From Paenibacillus sonchi (GTDB lineage: Bacteria > Bacillota > Bacilli > Paenibacillales > Paenibacillaceae): a stretch of 64,000 nucleotides of DNA. The stretch spans positions 6,634,001 to 6,698,000 of the forward strand of contig NZ_CP068595.1 in the NCBI RefSeq assembly GCF_016772475.1. The letters are read 5' to 3'. The notes under the pieces were generated by a model that was given only the letters and a program-made list of their open reading frames with translations, had not been told where the DNA came from and ran no database searches. This document shows, one piece after another, positions 46,558-56,113 of the stretch. How positions within the stretch are numbered: the stretch's first letter is position 1; every line of letters begins with the position of its first letter. The position numbers and the translations under genes were made by a program.

Positions 46558-47944
46558 TATGATCCATCCTTTTTGCTTCCTGCAGCAATGATTGATTGTC
46601 ATTGGGAATGTCACCCGCAGCGGCAGCCAGCAGCAGCTGCTGCAGCCGCTCGCCCAGCCACGGACCCGGACGCTTATTCAGCGCCCCGGCCAGCTCATTC
46701 CCTGTCACGGCAAGCTCCGCCAGTGTGTGCAGCGGCATCTCCGCGGTCCAGGACCGCAGGAGGGCTGGGGTGGGCCGCTGCGCGGCGGGGGCGCCTATAT
46801 CCGGCGCGTTAGGCCGCCGTACGGCGGGGGCGCCTGTATCCGGCGCCCCCAATGCAGGCGCAGGCGGCTGCGCAACGCCTGCCGCGCAAGGCGCGGCGGC
46901 CTGCGGCAGCGCCGCAAGCAGCGTCAGCCACCCTTCGGCGGCTGACTGGCCGCAGGCCAGCACGGCGGCGATCCAGCGCCGCCGCAGGGCCTCTGTGCCG
47001 CCCGGGGAGCCCGGCGGCTCAGAGGCCAGCGCCGCGTCCCACGCTTCGCGGACGCGCAGCACCCCGGCGACAGCGCTGCGCGTCGCCCCCGGGAAGGTCC
47101 ATGCCCGCAGCAGCTCGCCGGCCTCCGGGGCCGTCTGCTTCAGGGCATGCAGCAGGAGCGCCCACCGCAGGTGGGCGTCCTGCAGGTCCCCGATCCCGGC
47201 CGTCAGGGCGGCGGCTGCCGCCATGTCGCTGCCGGTCCAGGGGAACGGCGCCTTGCCGCGCGGCAGCAGCCCGCTGCGCGCCACGAGACCGAGGCCGCGC
47301 TGCGGGTGCGGGCCGAGGACGATGCGTTCAAGCTCCGCGCGAACGCGTTCTACGGCAATATGCGCCAGCTTGTCCCGCTGGCGCAGGAGTCCCCGCCAAG
47401 TATTCTTGGCGATGCTGAAATCAAGAACGGAGGCGAAGCGCACACACCGCAGCATGCGCAGCGCATCCTCCCCGAATCGGGCCTCGGCATCGCCCACACA
47501 GCGGATCAGCCGGCGCTCCGAGTCCTCTTGTCCGCCATAGGGATCAACGACAACCCCATCCAATCCGCGGCACATCGCATTGATCGTGAAATCGCGGCGG
47601 CGCAGGTCCTCCTTCACATCACTTACAAATAAAACTTGCTCCGGACGGCGGTGGTCCGCATAACCGCTCTCCGTCCGGTACGTCGTCACTTCAAAGCTCC
47701 AGCCATCCTGTAGAACAGTGATGGTGCCATGCGCAAGTCCGGTTGGGACACAGCGCGGAAAAATACCCATGACCTCTTCAGGCCGAGCCGAAGTCGTCAG
47801 GTCCATATCATGCACCGGCCGGCCCAGCAGCTCATCACGGACGCAGCCTCCAACAAAATATGCCTCATATCCCTGCTCCAAGAGACCCGCTAATACCAGG
47901 TTACCCGCTGCAACCATTCCGGAAGGGGCCATTGTCCAGTCCAT
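46547..47944 (-). CDS. cca: CCA tRNA nucleotidyltransferase
   Basis: The enzyme adds or repairs the 3' CCA end of tRNA. The 465-residue protein has the class II nucleotidyltransferase core AYFVGGCVRDELLGRPVHDMDLTTSA with the DxD carboxylates, RRRDFTINAM, and a C-terminal ELAVTGNELAGALNKRPGPWLGE helix region. An unusual insertion near residues 345-390 (APALGAPDTGAPAVRRP and APDIGAPAAQRP) is Ala/Pro/Gly-rich, is encoded by a very GC-rich internal repeat at about 46780-46860, and is not expected in the core enzyme. It precedes birA by overlap and follows bshA by 14 bp. Confidence 0.93.
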   Translation of the reverse strand: MDWTMAPSGMVAAGNLVLAGLLEQGYEAYFVGGCVRDELLGRPVHDMDLTTSARPEEVMGIFPRCVPTGLAHGTITVLQDGWSFEVTTYRTESGYADHRRPEQVLFVSDVKEDLRRRDFTINAMCRGLDGVVVDPYGGQEDSERRLIRCVGDAEARFGEDALRMLRCVRFASVLDFSIAKNTWRGLLRQRDKLAHIAVERVRAELERIVLGPHPQRGLGLVARSGLLPRGKAPFPWTGSDMAAAAALTAGIGDLQDAHLRWALLLHALKQTAPEAGELLRAWTFPGATRSAVAGVLRVREAWDAALASEPPGSPGGTEALRRRWIAAVLACGQSAAEGWLTLLAALPQAAAPCAAGVAQPPAPALGAPDTGAPAVRRPNAPDIGAPAAQRPTPALLRSWTAEMPLHTLAELAVTGNELAGALNKRPGPWLGERLQQLLLAAAAGDIPNDNQSLLQEAKRMDHNEP

Positions 47945-47958
47945 AGTTCAAGCACTCC

Positions 47959-49116
47959 CTACCTCTGGATTGTATCCAGACCATGCACCTTGCATCCAAG
48001 CACCCGGTAATAGATATCTTCATATTGGTTGGTGATCACATCTCTGCTGAAATCATTACAGGAACGTTTCAGACATGCTGCTCTGAACTGCTCCTCCATC
48101 AGGGGATCAGACAACAGCTTTACAGCATACTTCGCCATGGTAGCCGTATCCCCGATCGGGGCCAGAAACCCGGTTTTGCCATGCTGGATCAGTTCCGGAA
48201 TGCCTCCGGCCTCAGAGCCGATGGTCGGAACCCCGCAAGCCATCGCTTCCAGCGCCACCAGACCAAAGCTCTCCTTCTCCGACGGCAGCAGCAGCAGATC
48301 CGCCAGGGAAATCACCTGGGCGATCTCATCCTGCTTGCCGAGGAAACGAACCTTGCCTTCCAGCCCCATTTCACAGATCTTCGCCTGGATTTTGGGCAGT
48401 TCCGGGCCCTCCCCCACCAGCAGCAGCCGTGAAGGAAGCTCCTGGCTCACTTTTGCAAAAATATCGACCACATCCGATACCCGCTTAACCGGCCGGAAGT
48501 TGCTGATATGCATTAGAATTTTCTCATGAGGCTCCGCGAAGTCCCCGCGCAGATCCGTCACATCCCGGGGATAATACACACGTTTGTCGACAAAATTATA
48601 AGTCAGGTCAATTTCCCGGGTGATATCCAGCACTTTGCGGGTCTCTTTGATCAGATCCTGCGAAACCGCTGTCACCGCATCGCTCTCGTTGATGCCGAGC
48701 CGGATCAGGTCCTTCAGTGATTCATCCTGTCCAAGAACCGTAATGTCGGTCCCGTGCAGAGTAGTTACTACCTTGATATCATTGCCCAGCATCTGTTTGG
48801 CGAGATAAGCGCATACTGCATGCGGCACCGCATAATGGACATGGAACAGGTCCAGTCCCACCATTTTGGCTACTTGAGCCATTTTGGTCGCCAGTGCCAG
48901 GTCATAAGGCGGGTAACGGAAGACGTAATAATCGTTGACCTCAACCTCATGATAAAAAATATTCTTCTGAAACGTTCCCAAGCGGAACGGGATACTATGT
49001 GTAATAAAATGGACCTCATGGCCCTTCTCGGCCAAAAGCTTGCCCAGTTCCGTCGCCACAACACCCGAGCCGCCAAGAGACGGATAACAGGTGATGCCTA
49101 TTTTTAAACGGTCCAT
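47959..49116 (-). CDS. bshA: N-acetyl-alpha-D-glucosaminyl L-malate synthase (bacillithiol synthesis)
   Basis: BshA joins UDP-GlcNAc to L-malate as the first step of bacillithiol synthesis. The 385-residue GT4 glycosyltransferase starts ITCYPSLGGSGVVATELGKLLAEKGHEVHFIT, with VVTTLHGTDITVLGQD near 115 and the donor-binding ESFGLVALEAMACGVPTIGS near 285-304. It lies between bshB1 and cca, as in B. subtilis. The start has a GGGG-type site upstream. Confidence 0.93.
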   Translation of the reverse strand: MDRLKIGITCYPSLGGSGVVATELGKLLAEKGHEVHFITHSIPFRLGTFQKNIFYHEVEVNDYYVFRYPPYDLALATKMAQVAKMVGLDLFHVHYAVPHAVCAYLAKQMLGNDIKVVTTLHGTDITVLGQDESLKDLIRLGINESDAVTAVSQDLIKETRKVLDITREIDLTYNFVDKRVYYPRDVTDLRGDFAEPHEKILMHISNFRPVKRVSDVVDIFAKVSQELPSRLLLVGEGPELPKIQAKICEMGLEGKVRFLGKQDEIAQVISLADLLLLPSEKESFGLVALEAMACGVPTIGSEAGGIPELIQHGKTGFLAPIGDTATMAKYAVKLLSDPLMEEQFRAACLKRSCNDFSRDVITNQYEDIYYRVLGCKVHGLDTIQR

Positions 49117-49203
49117 TGCTCCGTCCCCTTTGTAAGACTTAAGTTCATTACTTAGTGTAATGATATGAATATATTATAGTGGTTCATAACCATTTAATAA
49201 AGA

Positions 49204-49917
49204 TTATCGGACTTGATTAATCGGGTTAGTGAACAGATCAACGGTGTGAGGCACTTTGCTCGCGAAGCCCTCAGCGTAAGGAATAAGCCGCCGCTGTCCA
49301 AGCAGCATATCTCTGGAGCGGACACGTTCGATATATCCTTCATTTAAAGGAGTGGATACTACGTCTTCCCCCGGACTTTTCTCAAATTGTGAGCGGTAGC
49401 AGGACAGCGCCTGCTCCTTAAGGCTGTATTGCCCGGTCACATCAACAATAAGGTCAGTACGCCCCAAATCATTAATGAAATAAAAATACAGCTGTGGCGC
49501 AGGGACAGCAGGCTTGTCCGGCATATATTTGCGCAGCTTCGCATTAAAAACCGCTTCTTCCACCAGCTTGCTGCAGGCGATATGATCCGGATGCCGGTCT
49601 TCCCAATAAGGGGCAAATACGATATCCGGAGCAAACCGGCGGATCTCCAGCGTCACTGCCGCCAGATGCTCCTCAGTCATATATAGTCCCCGGTCCGGCA
49701 ACCCCAGATTCGTACGAACGGATGCACCGAGGAGATCGGCAGCCTGTTGGGCTTCCATTCTACGGCGCTCCACAGTTCCGTTCGAGGACATTTCCGCTGC
49801 CGTCAAATCACACAAGCCTACCTTGAATCCTGCAGCCGTATGTTTGGCAATAGTTCCGGCCATGCCGATTTCGGCATCGTCAGCATGCGCACCGAATACA
49901 AGAATGTCCAGCTTCAT
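49204..49917 (-). CDS. bshB1: Bacillithiol biosynthesis deacetylase BshB1
   Basis: BshB1 removes the acetyl group from GlcNAc-malate. The 237-residue LmbE/PIG-L-type zinc deacetylase shows [21 protein letters not shown] (the AHxDD zinc motif), [27 protein letters not shown], and [12 protein letters not shown] near 145. Its ATG overlaps the mgsA stop by four bases. The gene pair bshA/bshB1 sits in the conserved dapB-mgsA-bsh-cca order. Confidence 0.93.
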   Translation of the reverse strand: MKLDILVFGAHADDAEIGMAGTIAKHTAAGFKVGLCDLTAAEMSSNGTVERRRMEAQQAADLLGASVRTNLGLPDRGLYMTEEHLAAVTLEIRRFAPDIVFAPYWEDRHPDHIACSKLVEEAVFNAKLRKYMPDKPAVPAPQLYFYFINDLGRTDLIVDVTGQYSLKEQALSCYRSQFEKSPGEDVVSTPLNEGYIERVRSRDMLLGQRRLIPYAEGFASKVPHTVDLFTNPINQVR

Positions 49918-50336
49918 TCATCCACACCCGGCTTATACTTATGTACAAGCTCACGCCAGGCGAAGTCGCCGCGGTCGATGGCTTTGACCAGAATCTCAGC
50001 TGTGGCAATATTGGTTGCCACCGGGATACCGTATACGTCACAAAGACGAAGCAATGCTGTAATATCCGGTTCATGAGGCTGTGCCATAAGCGGGTCGCGC
50101 AGAAAAATAATCAGGTCCAGCTCGTCCATCGCCACCATAGAACCGATCTGCTGATCGCCGCCAAGCGGCCCGGACATATAGCGGTGGATAGAGAGATTTG
50201 TCACTTCCATAATGCGTTGACCCGTAGTTCCCGTTGAATACAGCTGATGCCCGACAAATACATGCTCATAAGCAGTTACAAAATTAACCATTTCATCTTT
50301 TTTCCGGTCATGCGCGATAAATGCGATTTTCAACAT
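49914..50336 (-). CDS. mgsA: Methylglyoxal synthase
   Basis: MgsA converts dihydroxyacetone phosphate into methylglyoxal and phosphate. The 140-residue protein has [18 protein letters not shown], the phosphate-binding [26 protein letters not shown] with the catalytic Asp, and [18 protein letters not shown]. It lies 15 bp after dapB and is coupled to bshB1 by a four-base overlap. Bacillithiol helps detoxify methylglyoxal, so the adjacency makes sense functionally. Confidence 0.95.
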   Translation of the reverse strand: MLKIAFIAHDRKKDEMVNFVTAYEHVFVGHQLYSTGTTGQRIMEVTNLSIHRYMSGPLGGDQQIGSMVAMDELDLIIFLRDPLMAQPHEPDITALLRLCDVYGIPVATNIATAEILVKAIDRGDFAWRELVHKYKPGVDE

Positions 50337-50351
50337 GGTGTATTCCCCCGT

Positions 50352-51155
50352 CTATTCAATAAAATGCTCAAAACCATAAATTAATCCGGTGTAGCCCATC
50401 ACCTTCTGGACTCCCATTTTGACACCGGGCATGTAGCCTGCCCGCTCATAGGAATCATGACGGATTTTCAGGGATTGCCCATACCCGCCAAAAACCACTT
50501 CTTCCTGGGCAAAAACACCCGGAAGCCGGACGCTGTGAATGCGGAACCCGTTATAATAGCCTCCGCGCGCACCCTCAATCACTTCCTCTTCCTTCGGATT
50601 GCCCTGCCGCAGCTCCTGCCTTACCTCTGAAATCATCTCTGCCGTTTTAATTGCCGTACCTGAAGGAGCATCCAGCTTCTGGTCCCCATGGTATTCGATA
50701 ATTTCCAGATGCGGAAAATATTTCGCCGCCTGAGCCGCAAATTTCATCATCAGAATGGCTCCGATCGAGAAGTTGGGGGCAATGAGCCCTCCGATCCCCC
50801 GTTCCCGGCATTGCTTGTCCAACTCAGTAATCTGCTCCGGAGAGAACCCGGTAGTACCGATTACCGGACGGACTCCATATTTTATGGCAAGCAGTGTATT
50901 GGGATAGGCCGACTGCGGGGTGGTGAAATCCACGAGAACCTCTCCGCCGCTCTCTGCCAGGGCAGTTTCCAAATCAGATACAACCACAATGCCGCTCTCT
51001 TCCAATCCAACCAGACGGCCGGCATCGCTGCCGCTTGACGAACGGTCTACAGCAGCAGCCAGCTCCAGTTCTTCATCCTGCAGTACCAGCTTCACAACTT
51101 CTTTGCCCATTCTGCCTCCCGCACCGGAGACGATAACTCTGATCTTGGCCTTCAC
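50352..51155 (-). CDS. dapB: 4-hydroxy-tetrahydrodipicolinate reductase
   Basis: DapB reduces HTPA with NAD(P)H on the lysine and diaminopimelate pathway. The 267-residue protein has the Rossmann VIVSGAGGRMGKEVV, LVDFTTPQSA, the catalytic-region EYHGDQKLDAPSGTAIKTAE, and FAQEEVVFGGYGQSLKIRHDSY at the dimer end. The length is standard. It is preceded by a TPR gene and followed closely by mgsA. Confidence 0.95.
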   Translation of the reverse strand: MKAKIRVIVSGAGGRMGKEVVKLVLQDEELELAAAVDRSSSGSDAGRLVGLEESGIVVVSDLETALAESGGEVLVDFTTPQSAYPNTLLAIKYGVRPVIGTTGFSPEQITELDKQCRERGIGGLIAPNFSIGAILMMKFAAQAAKYFPHLEIIEYHGDQKLDAPSGTAIKTAEMISEVRQELRQGNPKEEEVIEGARGGYYNGFRIHSVRLPGVFAQEEVVFGGYGQSLKIRHDSYERAGYMPGVKMGVQKVMGYTGLIYGFEHFIE

Positions 51156-51187
51156 CCTTATTCCTCCTCGCTTTCACTGGTTCCAAA

Positions 51188-51709
51188 TTACTGAATATAT
51201 TTTTGCAACGATTTCTGAAGGTCCTTCATAAGCTGCCGCAGCCCGTTATCATCAGGATGCAGCGACATCACTTCTTTTAGCGCGGCTATTGCCTGCACAT
51301 GCTCATTCATCCGGCTGTGTGCAATGGCAAGCCAAACATAGGCATCCCCGTACAAGGGGTCAAGAGCTATTGCTTCTTTCAATAAGGTAACCGGATGATA
51401 CGGGTTATGGGTCTCCGTAACTTCATCCTCCAGGAGCTTTTTGGCCTCCTGCACGAACTGCAGCGCCTGCAAATGCTGCAGGTGGAGCCGATACTCCGGT
51501 TTCTCTCCGTCCAGCTTCACTGCCGCCCGGACATGCTCCAGCGCTTTGACCAGCATACCGCTTCGGGCATACGTTATAGAGCAGCGGTACCTTACTTCGG
51601 CATCGTCCGGACTGGCCGCAATTGCTTTTTCGAACAATGTGATCGCTTCGGCGAAGTCACTGCGGAGTATAGAGCGGTATGCCGCTTTGATATAGTCGTT
51701 ATGATCCAT
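51188..51709 (-). CDS. TPR-repeat protein between mazG and dapB
   Basis: The 173-residue protein consists of tetratricopeptide repeats (FAEAITLFEKAIAASPDDAEVRYRCSITYARSGMLVKALEHV, and PLYGDAYVWLAIAHSRMNEHVQAIAALKEVMSLHPDD). It has no signal or membrane segment and is likely a scaffold. It is inserted between the ypjD-type mazG gene and dapB, a position not occupied in B. subtilis. No specific partner can be proposed. Confidence 0.75.
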   Translation of the reverse strand: MDHNDYIKAAYRSILRSDFAEAITLFEKAIAASPDDAEVRYRCSITYARSGMLVKALEHVRAAVKLDGEKPEYRLHLQHLQALQFVQEAKKLLEDEVTETHNPYHPVTLLKEAIALDPLYGDAYVWLAIAHSRMNEHVQAIAALKEVMSLHPDDNGLRQLMKDLQKSLQKYIQ

Positions 51710-51768
51710 TTGCCCACCATCCTCACGGCTAAATCCCGTTCGTTTGGTACAGCATATGTTATAGATAC

Positions 51769-52098
51769 CTAATCGGTGTTTTTAGGAGTCCATCGACCGG
51801 CATCGCGGGTATTGAACTTATGCATCACTTTATTGTGAGCTTCAGTTAGATCAATTCCCAGTGAATTGGCAAAGCAAACTGTAATAAACAAAATATCACC
51901 CAGTTCAAGCTCAATCGAATTTTCTGCTTCATCCACTTTTTTGGGCTTTTCGCCAAACTGATGGTTAACTTCCCGGGCAAGCTCGCCTACCTCCTCCGAC
52001 ATCCGGGCCAGCATGGAAAGCGGGCTGAAGTAACCTTCTTTAAATTGTGAGATATAAGCATCAACTTCACGCTGTATGTCACCAAGACTTTTATCCAT
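51769..52098 (-). CDS. ypjD: MazG-like nucleotide pyrophosphohydrolase (YpjD type)
   Basis: The 109-residue protein belongs to the all-alpha NTP-pyrophosphatase family: SMLARMSEEVGELAREVNH carries the ExxE metal motif, IELELGDILFITVCFANSLGIDL the second acidic motif. It should hydrolyse nucleoside triphosphates to monophosphate and pyrophosphate, possibly cleaning the nucleotide pool. It lies in the ypj block before dapB as in B. subtilis. The exact substrate is unknown. Confidence 0.88.
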   Translation of the reverse strand: MDKSLGDIQREVDAYISQFKEGYFSPLSMLARMSEEVGELAREVNHQFGEKPKKVDEAENSIELELGDILFITVCFANSLGIDLTEAHNKVMHKFNTRDAGRWTPKNTD

Positions 52099-52304
52099 AA
52101 TTTGTTTCTCAGCCCCCTGTATGATCTTGCCTTCTGTTTGCCCCTATGTTATCGTAAAGACGTTTTGAAGACAAATCTTTTTTAGAATATAAGGAATTTC
52201 TCCAGGTCCCGGACAAACCGGTAAATGCAATAATCTGACAAAAAGCAACCTATAAAAAGGGATACTAATACACTATGCCCTAAACGGGCCAGGCGAGGGA
52301 TTAC

Positions 52305-53180
52305 ATGAATTCATCTTCCAAAGTAGCTTCCACTATTGTCAAAACGGCAGCACCGATCATGCTGGGAGCCGCCGTATACGCTTTTGGCCTGCTCTATTTC
52401 ATCATACCTAACCAGTTGATGGAAGGCGGCGTAACCGGGATCACCATCCTGCTTAACTATGCTTTCAACATCCCTGTCTTTTTGACCACTTTGCTTCTCA
52501 ACCTCCCGCTCTTTTTACTGGGCTGGAAAGTACTGGGCGGACGGCAAATCGCCTACACCGGTGTCGGGATCGGCGCGTTGTCCCTTTTCCTCTGGCTGTT
52601 CGAGCGGATGATCGATGCCGGCTGGATCGTAACCTTCAGTACCGAGCATGATTTTATTCTCGCTTCATTATATGCAGGGGTTACGCTCGGTTTGGGACTG
52701 GGCATCGTGTTCCGTTTCGGAGGCACTACAGGCGGTGTAGATATTGTAGCCCGAATTCTCGGCCGCAAGTTCGGTTGGAGCATGGGGCAGATTATTCTGG
52801 CCGTCGACGTTATCATTATAGGCGCATCACTGCTCTATATTCCCCGTGAAAAGATCCTTTACACTCTGGTGGCCGTCTTTATTTCTTCCCGTGTCATCGA
52901 TTTCATTCAAGAGGGCGCCTATGCCGCCAAAGCCTTTACGATTATCAGTGACGACGCCCCGCAGATCGCTGATCTCATTACAGCAGAAATGGACCGGGGC
53001 GTAACTCTGATTCCAGCCATCGGCGCTTACTCCAAGCAAGCCAAGTATATGGTATACTGCGTAGTCTCCAGGCAGGAAATCCGCCGGCTCAGCCAGTTGG
53101 TCAAGTCGGTAGATGCCAAAGCGTTCGTCATCATCAGTGACGTTCACGATGTCCACGGCGAGGGCTTCCGGCAGACTTGA
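52305..53180 (+). CDS. YitT-family membrane protein (YpjC type)
   Basis: The 291-residue protein has five to six transmembrane segments in the first 200 residues (IMLGAAVYAFGLLYFIIPNQLMEGGVTGITIL starts the YitT_membrane domain), with GLGLGIVFRFGGTTGGVDIVARIL typical of the family, and a C-terminal DUF2179 domain from about residue 215 (AAKAFTIISDDAPQIADLI ... DVHGEGF). GAGGGATTAC precedes the ATG. Unlike the B. subtilis ypjC neighbour, it is on the opposite strand to the adjacent ypj genes, which shows a local inversion. Transport function is unknown. Confidence 0.88.
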   Translation: MNSSSKVASTIVKTAAPIMLGAAVYAFGLLYFIIPNQLMEGGVTGITILLNYAFNIPVFLTTLLLNLPLFLLGWKVLGGRQIAYTGVGIGALSLFLWLFERMIDAGWIVTFSTEHDFILASLYAGVTLGLGLGIVFRFGGTTGGVDIVARILGRKFGWSMGQIILAVDVIIIGASLLYIPREKILYTLVAVFISSRVIDFIQEGAYAAKAFTIISDDAPQIADLITAEMDRGVTLIPAIGAYSKQAKYMVYCVVSRQEIRRLSQLVKSVDAKAFVIISDVHDVHGEGFRQT

Positions 53181-53497
53181 CCATTGATAGGCGCTCAGGC
53201 ATACGGCAAAAAAGACTGCCTTACCTTGCAGAATCCTCTGCTGGTATGACAGTCTTCTTTGTTTTTGGGTTTGGTGTACTCTTATTCCTCCCGTTGCACG
53301 TTGTCCCCCCAGCGTCCCATTGCACAAATGCATTCCCGGCTAGGCCGTCAATTTGCGGTTCTGCCTTGTCAAAACTCGATGTTCTGGAGTTCCGCTCTCT
53401 GTCGCAGTGAGCGGTAAACAGGGCCATTCGAAGGAATGCAAGGTATGAGTACCTTTGATTTCACCGTGGACGGGACATTCGGCACCTTACATCAGCT
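53181..53497. other. 317-bp gap with terminator, no gene
   Basis: It contains the yitT terminator and, near 53420-53455, a short hairpin AAGGTA...TACCTT. I see no supportable gene; the plus-strand frame 53177-53410 overlaps the terminator. Confidence 0.55.
53209..53260 (+). terminator. Terminator of the yitT-type gene
   Basis: AAAAAAGACTGCC ... GGTATGACAGTCTTCTTTG stem-loop followed by T-rich sequence, about 30 bp after the stop. Confidence 0.8.
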
Positions 53498-54409
53498 CTA
53501 TACCGGCTTCCAATCCTCATTCTCTCCACGGTACTTGCGGAACGCAGCGTAGGCCAGTGCGGCAATGATGAATCCTCCGGCCAGCAGGCCCCAGGCTCCA
53601 TATCCCTGCTGGGCCAGCGGGAGGGTCAAGGCCGGCTCCTCCCGTTCTTTGCCGAACATCACCCGGGCCGCATCCTGTCCGTAGGAGACAATCTCCAGGA
53701 GACGGGCGCGGCTCACCGGCTGTGAGGATGCCGGGATTCCTGCAGCATAGGACAGCCAGGAATCAAAGGCGTTGACTGTTTCCGGCGGCCGGGAAATGAT
53801 AATCGCAGGCCGGATGTTGTCGTACCGGCTCTGCAGACGTTCCAGCGTGCTCTGCCAGCCTTTGAGATCATTTGCGGCAGCGTTCTGCTCCATATCGTTC
53901 AGATCCTCGCGGATCAGCTTGTAATATTGCAGCCACATTGGCTGGCGCGGATGGCTGAGACTGTTGGCCGCAAGCCGCAGCTTGGCGGCGGCAGCTTCCC
54001 ATTGCTCCGGATGAATCTGCGCAGCGGCCAGCGTTGCCTTCAAGTCAATAATGACATCAGACATCGCATTTATTCCTTCCACAGAAGTCAGGCCTTCAAA
54101 TGAAGAGGAGAGAAAAATCTGTGAAACCTTCTCACTCTCCTGTCTCGCCTTCATCACATCACCCTCAAGCACATAACCATACAGTGCCTCAGCCGCTTCA
54201 TCCAGCCGCTGGGCAGCATTTCTGCCGGTAAGCGCCGGTGCAAGACTGGCAGCGGAACCGGCTGCGGAGTTCCCAGCCCGGACAGTGACTTCCCCGCCTG
54301 CCCCTTGCACAACCGCCTTGGCATCCGCGTGAACTACACCTGCATTCATGCCGGCCAGCAGCCAGCACAACATCAATCCTGTCAGCACAACATATCTCCT
54401 GCGCGGCAT
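53498..54409 (-). CDS. ypjB: Sporulation protein YpjB
   Basis: The 303-residue membrane protein has an N-terminal signal or membrane helix (about 6-24), a large extracellular helical part, and a C-terminal transmembrane helix around GYGAWGLLAGGFIIAALAYAAF (near residue 270-292) with a short cytoplasmic tail. It matches the YpjB family (SpoYpjB) linked to sporulation in Bacillus. It starts 57 bp after ypjA, and GGAGG precedes the ATG. Confidence 0.85.
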   Translation of the reverse strand: MPRRRYVVLTGLMLCWLLAGMNAGVVHADAKAVVQGAGGEVTVRAGNSAAGSAASLAPALTGRNAAQRLDEAAEALYGYVLEGDVMKARQESEKVSQIFLSSSFEGLTSVEGINAMSDVIIDLKATLAAAQIHPEQWEAAAAKLRLAANSLSHPRQPMWLQYYKLIREDLNDMEQNAAANDLKGWQSTLERLQSRYDNIRPAIIISRPPETVNAFDSWLSYAAGIPASSQPVSRARLLEIVSYGQDAARVMFGKEREEPALTLPLAQQGYGAWGLLAGGFIIAALAYAAFRKYRGENEDWKPV

Positions 54410-54465
54410 GAGACATCCCTCCTACCTTAAATGTATGGCAGGAGGACAAGAGTTAGAACAGCCTG

Positions 54466-55122
54466 TCAGCGTCGTCCCACAGTGGGCTTGTCCAGCGGCT
54501 CAACCCTTCTGGACCTTCCCCCGAACAGCCAAGCTGCTGCAGTGCTAAAGAAGGTTAAGCCAATGGTGAAATATTGAACTTCGTTTACATTGTCCTCCAG
54601 CACATCCGGCAGCCAGGGATAAACACCCTTCGAGTAATCCACCATGTCATTGGCAAATGCCCAGAACAATGCCAAGGGAAGCATTCTGCGGAAGGAAAAA
54701 AAACGCGCGTAGATCAGTGCCTCAACCGCCATTCCGGTGTGCGAAACCACCAGCATCCAGTCCTTCCAGCTCACTGTATCTCCCTGGTATCCGCCGGCAA
54801 AAATGATGCCGACCGCCCAAATGCCGTATTTCACGGATGTAACCACCGCCAGCGCCTCAATCAGCTCGCGTACGAGTGTTCCTTTGATCCCTTTTGGAGG
54901 ATAGAGCAGCAGCAGTAAGGCAAGCGTAAAAAACAGGCTCGCTGTCGGGCTGTCCGGAACAAAGGGAAGCAGCCATGCGGGATAATTATCCGCTGTAAAT
55001 TCCAGTTGATTGCCATACCATATGTACCCGTAAATCGTTCCGAGGAAATTCACAATAAAGAGCAGCCACATGACTCCCCGATGCCTAAACAGTCTCTCAA
55101 ACCAGTGAACCGGCATATACAA
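54466..55122 (-). CDS. ypjA: DUF1405 membrane protein YpjA
   Basis: The 218-residue protein has about six transmembrane helices (e.g. GVMWLLFIVNFLGTIYGYIW, SLFFTLALLLLLYP, WMLVVSHTGMAVEALIYARF). It belongs to DUF1405, whose function is unknown. A TTG at 55122 is favoured because GGGAGG lies seven bases upstream; the ATG two codons later would leave 13 bases. It separates ypjB from the qcr operon, as in B. subtilis. Confidence 0.82.
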   Translation of the reverse strand: MYMPVHWFERLFRHRGVMWLLFIVNFLGTIYGYIWYGNQLEFTADNYPAWLLPFVPDSPTASLFFTLALLLLLYPPKGIKGTLVRELIEALAVVTSVKYGIWAVGIIFAGGYQGDTVSWKDWMLVVSHTGMAVEALIYARFFSFRRMLPLALFWAFANDMVDYSKGVYPWLPDVLEDNVNEVQYFTIGLTFFSTAAAWLFGGRSRRVEPLDKPTVGRR

Positions 55123-55163
55123 TCTTTAACCTCCCGAATGTGGCAGCTTCTTAGGATTACATA

Positions 55164-55193
55164 CAAAAACCCGACCGCAGGTACGATCAGGTT
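55164..55193 (-). terminator. Terminator of the qcrABC operon
   Basis: ACCTGATCG...CGGTCGGGT pairs fully with two G-U pairs and is followed by TTTTTG on the minus strand, about 18 bp after the qcrC stop. Confidence 0.75.
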
Positions 55194-55210
55194 GGTGCGT
55201 TATTATTATT

Positions 55211-56083
55211 TTACTGTTCGCTTTTTTGTTTGGCAAGCCAGGCAGCCAGACTGTCAATATCCTGCTCGCTAAGCCCTGCTGCTATAGCAGTATCATGCAT
55301 CGGGGGCATCTGGCCCTGGCCATTTTTGATGATCGCGAGGATCGCTTCCTTATCATGGGTGTCGCCCACACCGCGCAGAGACGGCCCTCCGGCACCTTTC
55401 ATATCCACCGCATGGCAAGTTACGCAGGTGGCTTGCTTGAACAGCCCCATTGCCGGATCATCCTTGTCCACAATAGCAATTTCTTTGGCCTGCACCGCAC
55501 TGGTGGTCGGCAAACCCTTTGCCTTGTTCTCAGCCGCTTTTTCCTCACGCTGCACATCTTCAGGTATCTGGCCGGTTTCGGCCATTTCATGCTTGTATTC
55601 CGTCCAGGCCGTGTTGGTCAGATAGACGATTGCGATCAGGGACAGGAACATCAGCGAGGAAGCAATCGGCCGGCGGTAGAAGCGGCGCTCCCGGCCCGTG
55701 TCGAGGAACGGAGCCAGCAGCAGCGAGCCAAAAGCTACACCGGTCACGCCAAGTGTTCCCAGCACGATATAATCGCCGGATGCATAAGGCAGCTTCAAAT
55801 ACTGGTACAGAAAGAGGAAATACCAGTCGGGAATCGGAATGACCGTGGCGTTGGCATTTGCAGGGAACCCCAGCGGGGCCGGTTCAGAAATCGTCAGAAC
55901 GAGTATGCCCACCAGCACGACCACTCCGACCATCCATTCCTTTAACAGAAAGTTAGGGATAAACGCTTCCGATTTTCCGGGATAGGCTGTGTAATCCGGC
56001 GGCGTAATGAAGCCGCTGCCCCTGCGCACCCGTGAATCCCCCACATATACAATCTTTTCCTTGGAGTTGTCTCCGTGAGCCAT
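55211..56083 (-). CDS. qcrC: Menaquinol:cytochrome c reductase cytochrome b/c subunit
   Basis: The 290-residue protein has the C-terminal half of cytochrome b (three transmembrane helices; PIPDWYFLFLYQYLKLPYASGDYIVLG) fused to a c-type cytochrome domain with ATCVTCHAVDMKGAGGPSLRGVGDTHD (CXXCH haem site, with a distal Met in QMPPM). This arrangement is typical of Bacillus-type bc complexes. It lies in the qcrA-qcrB-qcrC order and ends at a terminator. It passes electrons from menaquinol to cytochrome c. Confidence 0.95.
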   Translation of the reverse strand: MAHGDNSKEKIVYVGDSRVRRGSGFITPPDYTAYPGKSEAFIPNFLLKEWMVGVVVLVGILVLTISEPAPLGFPANANATVIPIPDWYFLFLYQYLKLPYASGDYIVLGTLGVTGVAFGSLLLAPFLDTGRERRFYRRPIASSLMFLSLIAIVYLTNTAWTEYKHEMAETGQIPEDVQREEKAAENKAKGLPTTSAVQAKEIAIVDKDDPAMGLFKQATCVTCHAVDMKGAGGPSLRGVGDTHDKEAILAIIKNGQGQMPPMHDTAIAAGLSEQDIDSLAAWLAKQKSEQ

Positions 56084-56113
56084 TGCATTTCCTCCTTTAG
56101 CTGTGGCCGGAAC

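Noticed and set aside
46596..47540. Long plus-strand frames opposite cca
   Set aside because: Composition-driven in a very GC-rich region; cca motifs on the minus strand are unambiguous.
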